Shown here piece by piece: positions 34,556 to 42,057 of a stretch of 64,000 nt of DNA. The translations under genes and the position numbers were made by a program. Each line of letters starts with the position of its first letter. The stretch's first letter is position 1. This DNA comes from Streptomyces sp. TG1A-60 (GTDB lineage: Bacteria; Actinomycetota; Actinomycetes; Streptomycetales; Streptomycetaceae): NCBI RefSeq assembly GCF_037201975.1, contig NZ_CP147520.1, forward strand, positions 1,054,001 through 1,118,000, given 5' to 3'. Below the pieces are notes generated by a model. It was not told where the DNA came from and made no database searches. It worked only from the letters and a program-made list of their open reading frames with translations.

Positions 34556-34996
34556 ATGGCCGATTCCGTGAGGGAAGTCATGACGCCAGGTGTGGTGACG
34601 GTCGGTCCGGACACCTCACCCGTCGAGGCGGCGCAGCTGACGCGCGACGAGGACATCGGCGATGTCCTCGTCGCGACGGACGGCCATGCCATCGGGGGGC
34701 TGACGGACCGCGACAGCACCCTGCGCGCCGCCGCCGACGGCGTCGGCCCGTCGACGGTGAGGACCCAGTCCGTCTGTACCCCGATCCCGGTGGTGATCGG
34801 CCCGGACGACGCGGTGTCGACCGCCGTCGAGCTGATGGGCGGCCACTCGTTACGCCGGCTCCCGGTCATGGAGCACGGGCATCCGGTGGGCATGGTCAGC
34901 CTCGGCGACCCGGCCGTCTCGCAGGACCCGGAGTCGGCGCTCGCCGACACCGGCCGGGCCGAGCCGGGCACCTGGCCGGGCACGGCCGCGGCCTGA
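34556..34996 (+). CDS. Tandem CBS-domain protein
   Basis: The 146-aa protein has two CBS motifs: VREVMTPGVVTVGPDTSPVEAA...IGGLTDRD (residues 4-60) and CTPIPVVIGPDDAVSTAVELM...HPVGMVSLGD (about 72-120). CBS pairs bind adenine nucleotides and usually regulate a partner; stand-alone versions are common in Streptomyces stress regulons. ATG at 34556 is preferred on resemblance to relatives; ATG at 34538 in the same frame has GGAG but only 2 nt spacing. It carries its own SigB-type promoter. A 196-bp gap without clear signals precedes the DJ-1 gene. Confidence 0.85.
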   Translation: MADSVREVMTPGVVTVGPDTSPVEAAQLTRDEDIGDVLVATDGHAIGGLTDRDSTLRAAADGVGPSTVRTQSVCTPIPVVIGPDDAVSTAVELMGGHSLRRLPVMEHGHPVGMVSLGDPAVSQDPESALADTGRAEPGTWPGTAAA

Positions 34997-35192
34997 TGTA
35001 CCGGTCCGGGGTGCGGCCCCGATGTTCCGTCCTCGGACGTGCTCACACGCAACGGCGTGGACGACCGGCGGACGGCGGGACCGGCCCGATGAACCCCACC
35101 CGGGTGCCGCTGCCGTACGGCGGCGAACCGCCGCGCTGTGTCCGGGCCGATCCCGGTCGGCGGAACGAAGCAAGGAAAGGAACTGAGGACTC

Positions 35193-35738
35193 ATGCGTAT
35201 CGCATTCCTGACCGCACCCGAGGGTGTCGAGCAGATCGAGCTGACCGACCCCTGGGAGGCGGTGACGAGCGCCGGTCACGAGCCCGTGCTGGTGTCGACG
35301 AAGGCGGGTCGTGTCCAGGCCTTCAACCACCTCGACAAGGCGGACACGTTCGCCGTGGACGCCGTGGTGGGCGAGGTACCGGCCGACTCGTTCGACGCGC
35401 TGGTCCTGCCGGGCGGGGTGGCCAATCCGGACCTCCTGCGCATGGACGAGCACGCCGTGTCGTTCGTCCGGGAGTTCTTCGAGCGGGGCCGCCCGGTCGC
35501 CGCGATCTGTCACGCCCCCTGGACCCTGGTCGAGGCGGACGTGGTCGGCGGCCGGGTCCTGACCTCATGGCCGAGTCTGCGCACGGATCTCCGCAACGCG
35601 GGCGCCACCTGGGTCGACGAGCAGGTGAAGGTCTGCGACCACGGCCCGGGCAAGCTGGTCACCAGCCGCAAGCCGGACGACCTCAAGGCGTTCTGCGAGA
35701 CGTTCCTCGACGTGTTCGCCGAGGAGGCTTCCCGATGA
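35193..35738 (+). CDS. DJ-1/PfpI-family protein
   Basis: The 181-aa cytosolic protein has the class I glutamine amidotransferase-like fold. The nucleophile elbow AAICHAPWTLVEA (about residue 107) holds the Cys-His pair, and LVLPGGVANPDLLR (about 70) is the conserved oxyanion loop. PfpI/YhbO-type members are glyoxalase- or deglycase-like stress proteins. AAAGGA precedes ATG 35193. Its stop overlaps the catalase start (ATGA), so the two are translationally coupled. The catalase itself ends in a related domain, which makes the pairing notable. Confidence 0.92.
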   Translation: MRIAFLTAPEGVEQIELTDPWEAVTSAGHEPVLVSTKAGRVQAFNHLDKADTFAVDAVVGEVPADSFDALVLPGGVANPDLLRMDEHAVSFVREFFERGRPVAAICHAPWTLVEADVVGGRVLTSWPSLRTDLRNAGATWVDEQVKVCDHGPGKLVTSRKPDDLKAFCETFLDVFAEEASR

Positions 35739-37840
35739 GCTCACCCACCGACCGCAAGCGACAGCAGCGTGAGGCCGCCCGCCCGGACGATCCGGCGTCG
35801 GGCCCTCTCACCACCGACCAGGGCGTGGCCGTGGACCACACCGACGACTCCCTGACCGTCGGTGAGCGCGGGCCGACCCTGATGGAGGACTTCCACTTCC
35901 GGGAGAAACTGACCCACTTCGACCACGAGCGGATCCCCGAGCGGGTGGTCCACGCCCGCGGCGCGGGAGCGTACGGCTACTTCGAACCGTACGAGTCCTG
36001 CGCGGAGTTCACCCGCGCCGCCTTCCTCCAGGATCCGTCCGTGCGGACCCCGGTCTTCGTCCGGTTCTCGACCGTGCAGGGGCCGCGCGGCTCGGCGGAC
36101 ACCGTGCGGGACGTGCGCGGCTTCGCGACCAAGTTCTACACGTCGGAGGGCAACTACGACCTCGTCGGGAACAACTTCCCCGTCTTCTTCATCCAGGACG
36201 GCATCAAGTTCCCCGACTTCGTGCACGCGGTGAAACCGGAGCCGCACAACGAGATCCCCACGGGCGCCTCCGCGCACGACACCCTGTGGGACTTCGTGTC
36301 GCTCCAGCCGGAGACGCTGCACGCGATCATGTGGCTGATGTCCGACCGGGCGATCCCCCGCAGCTACCGCATGATGCAGGGGTTCGGCGTACACACCTTC
36401 CGCTTCGTGAACGCGGCGGGCCGGGGCACGTTCGTGAAGTTCCACTGGAAGCCGAAACTGGGCACGCACTCGCTGGTGTGGGACGAGGCGCAGGAGTGCC
36501 AGGGCCGGGATCCGGACTTCAACCGCCGGGACCTGTGGAACGCGATCGAGGCGGGCGAGTACCCGGAGTGGGAGCTGGGGGTACAGCTCGTACCGGAGGA
36601 GGACGAGTTCGCCTTCGACTTCGATCTGCTCGACCCCACGAAGATCATCCCGGAGGAGCAGGTGCCGGTACGGCCGATCGGCCGCATGGTGCTGGACCGT
36701 AACCCCGAGAACTTCTTCGCGGAGACGGAACAGGTCGCCTTCCACACCGCCAACGTCGTCCCCGGCATCGACTTCACCAACGACCCGCTGCTCCAGGCCC
36801 GCAACTTCTCCTACCTGGACACCCAGTTGATCCGCCTCGGCGGACCCAACTTCCATCAACTGCCGGTGAACCGCCCGGTCGCCCCCGTGCGCACCAACCA
36901 CCGCGACGGCTACCACCAGTCCGCGATCCACGGCGGTACGAACTACTTCCCGAACTCCCTCGGCGGCGGCTGCCCGGCCCACGCGGGCGTCGACCCGCAC
37001 GCCTACACGCACTACGCCGAGCGCGTCGACGGCGCCAAGATCCGCCGCCGCAGCGAGAGTTTCAAGGACCACCACAGCCAGCCCGCCATGTTCTGGAACA
37101 GCATGGCGCCCTGGGAGAAGCAGCACATCGTGGCCGCCTTCCGCTTCGAACTGGGAAAGGTCGGCGCCCTCACCGTACGCGCCCGCACGGTCGAGCAACT
37201 GGCCAAGGTGGACCTGGAGTTGGCCGCCGAGGTGGCGAAGGGCATCGGCGTACCGGTGCCGACGGACGTCGAGCCGGTACCGTACGAGCGCACCTCCCCC
37301 GCCCTCAGCCTGGAGTCCCAGCGCGGCCCCGGTTCCCTCCGCACCCGCCAGGTCGCCGTCCTGGTGGCCGACGGCGTGGACGCCGAGCAGGTGACGAGCG
37401 TGCGGGAGGCCCTGGCGGCCGAGGGCGCGATCGTCGAGGCGATCGCGGCCCAGGACGGCACCGTACGCGGCTCGGACGGCGCGGAGTACACCGTGGACCG
37501 GGCTCTGCCGACGGTCGCGTCCGTCCTGTACGACGCGGTGTTCCTGCCCGGCGGCCCCGTCGGCACGCCGTCCCCGTCGACCGACCCCGACGCCATGCGC
37601 TTCGTCCGCGACGCCTACCGGCACGGCAAACCGGTGGGCGCACTCGGCTCCGGCGTCGGTATCCTCGCCGCCCTGCGAGTCGAGGGCGTACGCCTGTCCG
37701 CCGAGTTCCACCACGTCGTGACCGACCGAGGCGTGGTGACCGACACCGCCCAGGGCAGCGCCACCGAGGCCTTCACCCGCGAGTTCGTCGAGGCCATCAA
37801 GGCCCACCGCCACTGGGACCGCCCACCGGCCCGCTGCTGA
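35735..37840 (+). CDS. katE: Large-subunit (HPII-type) catalase
   Basis: The 701-aa haem catalase decomposes hydrogen peroxide. The distal His is in [13 protein letters not shown] (about residue 71), the Asn in [17 protein letters not shown] (about 145), and the proximal Tyr in [15 protein letters not shown] (about 360). The last 150 residues (from [17 protein letters not shown]) form the DJ-1-like C-terminal domain of clade 2 large catalases, lacking an obvious nucleophilic Cys (ALGSGVGIL). Length fits clade 2, against about 480 aa for small catalases. ATG 35735 overlaps the upstream DJ-1 stop by 4 nt. A 22-bp terminator hairpin begins at the stop codon. No promoter was found between the two genes. 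Confidence 0.95.
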   Translation: MSSPTDRKRQQREAARPDDPASGPLTTDQGVAVDHTDDSLTVGERGPTLMEDFHFREKLTHFDHERIPERVVHARGAGAYGYFEPYESCAEFTRAAFLQDPSVRTPVFVRFSTVQGPRGSADTVRDVRGFATKFYTSEGNYDLVGNNFPVFFIQDGIKFPDFVHAVKPEPHNEIPTGASAHDTLWDFVSLQPETLHAIMWLMSDRAIPRSYRMMQGFGVHTFRFVNAAGRGTFVKFHWKPKLGTHSLVWDEAQECQGRDPDFNRRDLWNAIEAGEYPEWELGVQLVPEEDEFAFDFDLLDPTKIIPEEQVPVRPIGRMVLDRNPENFFAETEQVAFHTANVVPGIDFTNDPLLQARNFSYLDTQLIRLGGPNFHQLPVNRPVAPVRTNHRDGYHQSAIHGGTNYFPNSLGGGCPAHAGVDPHAYTHYAERVDGAKIRRRSESFKDHHSQPAMFWNSMAPWEKQHIVAAFRFELGKVGALTVRARTVEQLAKVDLELAAEVAKGIGVPVPTDVEPVPYERTSPALSLESQRGPGSLRTRQVAVLVADGVDAEQVTSVREALAAEGAIVEAIAAQDGTVRGSDGAEYTVDRALPTVASVLYDAVFLPGGPVGTPSPSTDPDAMRFVRDAYRHGKPVGALGSGVGILAALRVEGVRLSAEFHHVVTDRGVVTDTAQGSATEAFTREFVEAIKAHRHWDRPPARC

Positions 37841-37885
37841 AAGACGGAAGGCGCCTCCTGCGTGCAGGAGGCGCCTTCCGTCTTT
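37840..37885. terminator. Very strong bidirectional terminator
   Basis: A perfect 22-bp inverted repeat (37840-37861 with 37864-37885) has only two bases between arms and starts at the last base of the catalase stop codon. It has A- and T-tracts on either side, so it can end both the catalase and the convergent TIGR03086 transcripts. Confidence 0.92.
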
Positions 37886-37908
37886 CACGGGCGTGCGAAC
37901 CGGTCCGA

Positions 37909-38514
37909 CTACGGTCTGCGCCCGAGCAGACACAACAGCCTGGTCTGGGTGTCGGCCCCCGGCGGCGGTTCCACCGGCGCCCCGAACAACCCGCTCTTCT
38001 CCAGATCACCCGCGTAGGGCGTGATCTCGTCCACGGCGAACCGCACGAGTCCCCCGGGAAGCCGCTCCTCGCAGCCGATCGCCCGGGACAGATCCCACGC
38101 GTGGACGACGAGATCGGCGACCATCTGCGCGCAGTACGCGGTCGCCGGGGTGTCCCCGTACGACAGGTGAACCGTCCGGCCGAGCGCGCCGGGCGCGGCG
38201 AACGCCTCCCGCGCGGAGTGCGCCGCCGTGTCCCAGGAGGCCGCCGGGTCCGGCCCCAGCAGGTCCCCCTCGAACGTCTCGCCGACCTCTTCGATCATGC
38301 AGCCGTCCCGCACCAGCGACGGCACCCAGAGCTGCTCGGACACCAGATGGTTGACCAGGTCACGGACGGTCCACTCCAGGCAGGGCGTCTCCGCGTCCCA
38401 CTGGTCCTCCCGGACCGCGTGGACCCGGGCACCGAAGAGGTCCTGGGCCTCGGCATGCCGGCCGAGCAGCACATCCGTATGCGCGTTCACATCCGTATGC
38501 GCGTCCGGTGTCAT
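37909..38514 (-). CDS. TIGR03086-family DinB-like metal-binding protein
   Basis: The 201-aa protein resembles the mycothiol-dependent maleylpyruvate isomerase/DinB fold: TPCLEWTVRDLVNHLVSEQLW (about residue 42) supplies one metal His and ADLVVHAWDLSRAIG (about 130) supplies others. Members of TIGR03086 are predicted metal-dependent thiol (mycothiol) transferases or binders; the substrate is unknown. An 18-bp direct repeat (38471-38506) duplicates an AHTDV unit at the N-terminus. ATG 38514 overlaps the stop of the small upstream gene (ATGA), so it is translationally coupled and probably expressed from the SigB-type promoter at 38778-38801. Confidence 0.87.
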   Translation of the reverse strand: MTPDAHTDVNAHTDVLLGRHAEAQDLFGARVHAVREDQWDAETPCLEWTVRDLVNHLVSEQLWVPSLVRDGCMIEEVGETFEGDLLGPDPAASWDTAAHSAREAFAAPGALGRTVHLSYGDTPATAYCAQMVADLVVHAWDLSRAIGCEERLPGGLVRFAVDEITPYAGDLEKSGLFGAPVEPPPGADTQTRLLCLLGRRP

Positions 38515-38738
38515 GCCGGTCCTCGGTCTCGCGCCCCGTCGCGCGTACGGCCCGAGACGATCGGCCGGCGCGGGTGGCGGCGCAGGTACTCACCCTCCAA
38601 TTGCGCCATCCGTTCGTTGTGGGTGCGCAGCGCTTCGCCCGATCCGTGCAACAGCGTGTCGTGGCGCGTGCGGTGGATCGACTCCAGCTCCTTCATCAAC
38701 TGCTGGTCGTCCAGCTCGTGCGGGTGCACTCCGGTCAT
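38511..38738 (-). CDS. Small DUF6158-like protein
   Basis: The 75-aa protein is charged and helical: MTGVHPHELDDQQLMKELE, then THNERMAQLEGEYLRRHP. It resembles small Streptomyces proteins grouped as DUF6158; its function is unknown. ATG 38738 gives the usual start; the GGGG before it is a weak ribosome site, and a longer form reaching 38792 is possible. It precedes and overlaps the TIGR03086 gene. A SigB-type promoter with a predicted leader of about 33 nt lies just upstream, divergent from that of the baeRF2 gene. Confidence 0.75.
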   Translation of the reverse strand: MTGVHPHELDDQQLMKELESIHRTRHDTLLHGSGEALRTHNERMAQLEGEYLRRHPRRPIVSGRTRDGARDRGPA

Positions 38739-38756
38739 GGTGGTACCCCGATCTTC

Positions 38757-38781
38757 GTGTTCCTCCTTGAGGTCCGGGTAC
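38757..38781 (+). promoter_or_regulatory. SigB-type promoter of baeRF2 gene
   Basis: GTGT (38757-38760), a 15-bp spacer and GGGTAC (38776-38781) match the SigB consensus. The leader to ATG 38825 is about 37 nt. Its -10 overlaps that of the opposing promoter within the palindrome GGGTACCC. Confidence 0.75.
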
Positions 38782-38801
38782 CCGCCCGGCAAGCGTTACC
38801 C
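38778..38801 (-). promoter_or_regulatory. SigB-type promoter of the DUF6158-TIGR03086 operon
   Basis: On the minus strand GGGT (38801-38798), a 14-bp spacer and GGGTAC (38783-38778) fit GNNT-N14-16-GGGTAC. The predicted leader to the DUF6158 ATG is about 33 nt. It shares four bases (GTAC) of its -10 with the opposite promoter. Confidence 0.65.
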
Positions 38802-38824
38802 CGAGCGGCATCCGGGAGGGAGCC

Positions 38825-39946
38825 ATGGATCTCGCGTTTCTCCATCCACTCTACGAACATCCCGGGCCCTGGGCCTCTGTGTACGTCGGTTCGTCCGCAC
38901 CCTCGGAGTCCATGGCCCACGAACGGTCGCTGACGGCGGCGGCCGTCTCCCGTGAGCTGGCCGAGCAGGGAGCGGACGAGGCGACCTGCCGGGCCGTGCA
39001 CGACGCCGTGGAGGAGCTCCGCCACGACGCCGAGCCGTACGGCCGGGCGTTCTTCGCACGCGACGGCCGGGTGGCCCTGGACCCGGTGCTCACCTCGCCG
39101 CCGCCGGCGAGCCAGGCCTTCTGGGCCCCGCTGCCCCGCACGGCACCGCTGCTGGACCTCGCCGGGGAGGACCCGGTGTGTCTGGTGGCGTACGTCGACC
39201 GGCGCGGCGCGCGGTTCGAGCTGCGCGGCGCCCTGGGCAGCGAGGACGCCGGGTCCGTGGCCGGGCGGCAGTGGCCCGTGCACCGTACGAGCACGGTCGA
39301 CTGGTCGGAGAGGCACTTCCAGCTGCGGGTGGAGAACACCTGGGAGCACAACGCGGCGGAGGTCGCCGACGCGCTCGCCGTGTGCCACGAGGAGACCCGC
39401 GCCGGCCTGCTGGTCCTCGTGGGTGAGGACCGTGAGCGGCACGCCGTGCGGGACCGGCTGCCGCAGCGGCTGCACGACCGGGTGGCCGAGGCCGCTCACG
39501 GGGCGGGCAGCAGGCTGCTGGACGAGGACGTGGAACGGATCCGCGCCGAGCACGTACGCCGACGGGCCGCCGACGAGGTCGAGCGGTTCCTGGCGGCGCG
39601 CAGCCCGGACGCCGAGGGGCGCCGGCTGGCCGTGGAGGACGTGGCCGACCTGGTGGAGGCGGCACGTGAGCACCGTATCGACGAGCTGCTCGTGCGCCCC
39701 GAGGGACCCGACACGCACCGCGCGCTGTGGGTGGGCGAGGAGCCCGACCAGCTGGCCGTACGCCGTACGGAGCTGCGCACGCTCGGCCTCGCCGAGGACC
39801 ACGCCCGGTCGGCCCGCGCGGACGACGCCCTGCTGCGGTCCGCGGTGACGACCGGCGCCCCGGCGATCTCCGTGACGGCTGCGGCCGAGGCCACGGAGGG
39901 CGATATACCGGTCGGCGGTCTGGGCGCCCTGCTGCGCTGGAAGTGA
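38825..39946 (+). CDS. baeRF2-family (Rv2629-like) release-factor homologue
   Basis: The 373-aa protein belongs to the bacterial archaeo-eukaryotic release factor type 2 family, also described as Vms1/Ankzf1-like peptidyl-tRNA hydrolases. Features are PLYEHPGPWASVYVGSSAPSES at the N-terminus, an RNase H-like middle (LVAYVDRRGARFELRGA, near residue 120) and a C-terminal eL30-like region (IDELLVRPEGPD and DDALLRSAVTTGAPAISV). A role in ribosome rescue or hibernation under stress is plausible, and mycobacterial relatives are dormancy-induced. ATG 38825 follows GGGAGGGAGCC. A SigB-type promoter at 38757-38781 supports stress expression. Confidence 0.85.
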   Translation: MDLAFLHPLYEHPGPWASVYVGSSAPSESMAHERSLTAAAVSRELAEQGADEATCRAVHDAVEELRHDAEPYGRAFFARDGRVALDPVLTSPPPASQAFWAPLPRTAPLLDLAGEDPVCLVAYVDRRGARFELRGALGSEDAGSVAGRQWPVHRTSTVDWSERHFQLRVENTWEHNAAEVADALAVCHEETRAGLLVLVGEDRERHAVRDRLPQRLHDRVAEAAHGAGSRLLDEDVERIRAEHVRRRAADEVERFLAARSPDAEGRRLAVEDVADLVEAAREHRIDELLVRPEGPDTHRALWVGEEPDQLAVRRTELRTLGLAEDHARSARADDALLRSAVTTGAPAISVTAAAEATEGDIPVGGLGALLRWK

Positions 39947-40279
39947 CACGTTCGGTCCGGAGCCGGTGTGGCTGGTGCCGCGGCACCAGGGCGTGTTTCG
40001 AAAGTGGCGTCGTCCGCCCGGAGGGCGGGGCTCGCGGCGTCTGGTGCGGTGCGTCGCAAGGCGGAGGGTCGCCCGCGTACCGGGCGTACGCGGGCGATCC
40101 CGACAGCGCGGCGAGGTGCCGTGCCAGGCGTCGCGAGCCAGACGGGACTTTCGAAGCACGCCCTAGAAGTGCCCTGAAGGTCTTGAAATTGCGCCCGGCT
40201 TGCACCCATTCACGCCGATTGACATCTACCGGCGATCCGGGGCGAGCCGGGCGGCCGGAGCAAGATCTTCATCGGCCTT
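39947..40279. other. Intergenic region housing a MITE-like element
   Basis: The 333-bp gap between baeRF2 and the ABC-F gene is mostly occupied by the palindromic element at 39988-40164. The remaining flanks show no gene. Confidence 0.6.
39988..40164. repeat. MITE-like element with 18-bp terminal inverted repeats
   Basis: AGGGCGTGTTTCGAAAGT (39988-40005) matches the inverse of ACTTTCGAAGCACGCCCT (40147-40164) at 17 of 18 positions. Inner arms GGCTCGCGGCGTCTGG and CCAGGCGTCGCGAGCC also pair, and the centre holds CGCCCGCGTAC/GTACGCGGGCG, so the 177-bp unit folds into one long imperfect hairpin. It has no coding capacity and no obvious target duplication. It looks like a non-autonomous transposon derivative of a type widespread in Streptomyces. 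Confidence 0.8.
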
Positions 40280-41899
40280 CTAGCGGGCGCGCACCACGCG
40301 CCGCTCGTCCCACACCGGCTCCGGTGTCTCCCGTACGCGGCCGTCGGAGCCGAAGACGAGGAAGCGGTCGAACGAGCGGGCGAACCAGCGGTCGTGGGTG
40401 ACCGACAGGACCGTTCCGTCGAAGGCCTCCAGGCCTTCCTGCAGGGCCTCCGCGGATTCCAGGTCGAGGTTGTCGGTGGGCTCGTCGAGGAGCAGGGCGG
40501 TGACGCCGCGCAGCTCCAGCTGCAGGATCTGGAAGCGGGCCTGCTGGCCGCCGGACAGGCGGTCGAAGGGCTGCTCGGCCTGCTGGGTCAGCTCGTAGCG
40601 GCGCAGCCGGGACATGGCGGCGCCTCGGTCCTGGGCGTGTTCCTTCCACAGGATGTCCAGGAGCGTCCGCCCTTCCAGCTCGGGGTGGGCGTGCGTCTGC
40701 GCGAAGTGCCCGGGGACGACCCTGGCACCGAGCTTCCACTCCCCCGTGTGGGCCACGTCGTCGCCGGCGAGCAGCCGCAGGAAGTGCGACTTGCCCGAGC
40801 CGTTGGAGCCGAGGACGGCGACGCGTTCGCCGTAGAAGACCTCCAGGTCGAACGGTTTCATCAGGCCGATGAGTTCAAGTCCCGTGCAGGTGACGGCCCT
40901 CACGCCGGTGCGACCGCCCTTGAGCCGCATCGTGATGTCCTGCTCGCGCGGCGGCTCCGGCGGCGGCCCGGCCTCCTCGAACTTGCGCAGCCGGGTCTGG
41001 GCGGCGGCGTACCGCGAGGCCAGCTCATGGCTGACGGCAGCGGCCTGGCGGAGCGTCAGCACCAGCTTCTTCAGCTGGGCGTGCTTCTCGTCCCAGCGGC
41101 GCCGCAGTTCCTCGAAGCGCTCGAAGCGCTGCCGTCGGGCCTCGTGGTAGGTGTCGAACCCGCCGCCGTGCACCCAGGCGTCAGCGCCGGCCGGCCCCGG
41201 TTCCACGCTCACGATCTTCTCGGCGGCGCGGGAGAGCAGTTCCCGGTCGTGGGACACGAAGAGCACGGTCTTGCGGGTCTCCTTGAGCCGCTCCTCCAGC
41301 CAGCGCTTGCCGGGCACGTCGAGGTAGTTGTCGGGCTCGTCGAGCAGCAGCACCTCGTCGGTGCCGCGCAGCAGCGCCTCCAGGACGAGCCGCTTCTGCT
41401 CACCGCCAGACAGCGTCCGCACCTGCCGCCACTGCGCCTTCTCGTACGGCATCCCGAGCGCGGCCGTCGTGCAGATGTCCCACAGCGTCTCCGCCTCGTA
41501 GCCGCGCGCCTCGGCCCAGTCGGAGAGGGCCTGCGCGTACGTCATCTGGGCGGCCTCGTCGTCCACGGTCATGATCGCGTGCTCGGCGGCGTCGACCGCC
41601 TCGGCGGCCCCCCGGATCCTCGGCTGCGCCACCGACACCAGCAGATCCCGCACGGTCGTCTCGTCCCGCACCGACCCCACGAACTGCCGCATCACCCCGA
41701 GCCCGCCGGTTACGGTCACCGTCCCCCCGTGCGGCTTCAGCTCCCCCGAGATCAGCCGCAGCAGCGTCGTCTTCCCGGCCCCGTTCGGCCCGACGAGGGC
41801 CACCACGGCCCCCTCCCCCACCCGGAAGGACACATCACCGAGCAGCGCTCTCCCGTCCGGCAGGTGGTACTCCAGGTGAGCGGCTTCGAGATGTCCCAT
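40280..41899 (-). CDS. ABC-F family ATPase
   Basis: The 539-aa protein has two ABC ATPase domains and no transmembrane part. NBD1 has Walker A GPNGAGKTT (about residue 38), signature LSGGEQKR and Walker B LLLDEPDNYLD. A charged helical linker (about 250-330) follows. NBD2 has GSNGSGKSH (about 370), LSGGQQAR and LLLDEPTDNLD. ABC-F proteins act on the ribosome in translation quality control or antibiotic protection; which applies here cannot be told. ATG 41899 is chosen; an ATG three codons upstream (41908) is also possible and neither has a strong ribosome site. A weak SigB-like promoter (GTCT-N16-GGGTAC, 42069 to 42044) would give a leader of about 130 nt. Confidence 0.9.
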   Translation of the reverse strand: MGHLEAAHLEYHLPDGRALLGDVSFRVGEGAVVALVGPNGAGKTTLLRLISGELKPHGGTVTVTGGLGVMRQFVGSVRDETTVRDLLVSVAQPRIRGAAEAVDAAEHAIMTVDDEAAQMTYAQALSDWAEARGYEAETLWDICTTAALGMPYEKAQWRQVRTLSGGEQKRLVLEALLRGTDEVLLLDEPDNYLDVPGKRWLEERLKETRKTVLFVSHDRELLSRAAEKIVSVEPGPAGADAWVHGGGFDTYHEARRQRFERFEELRRRWDEKHAQLKKLVLTLRQAAAVSHELASRYAAAQTRLRKFEEAGPPPEPPREQDITMRLKGGRTGVRAVTCTGLELIGLMKPFDLEVFYGERVAVLGSNGSGKSHFLRLLAGDDVAHTGEWKLGARVVPGHFAQTHAHPELEGRTLLDILWKEHAQDRGAAMSRLRRYELTQQAEQPFDRLSGGQQARFQILQLELRGVTALLLDEPTDNLDLESAEALQEGLEAFDGTVLSVTHDRWFARSFDRFLVFGSDGRVRETPEPVWDERRVVRAR

Positions 41900-42057
41900 G
41901 GGGCGCATTGTCCGAGGCCGGGGAACACCCGGGCAAATCCATTTCCCCCGGGCCCCTCTCTGCCGGCCTTCGGTGAGACGCCCGTCACGGTGGCACCCGG
42001 CCACCGAGCCCCACCCCGCCCGACACGCCTGCGCCGCCATGGGGTACCCGTGGACGC

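Noticed and set aside
42042..42047. GGGTAC 11 nt before the PAP2/kinase start as a SigB-type promoter
   Set aside because: No GNNT element is found 14-16 bp upstream on the plus strand; only the opposite strand has a weak GTCT-N16 match.
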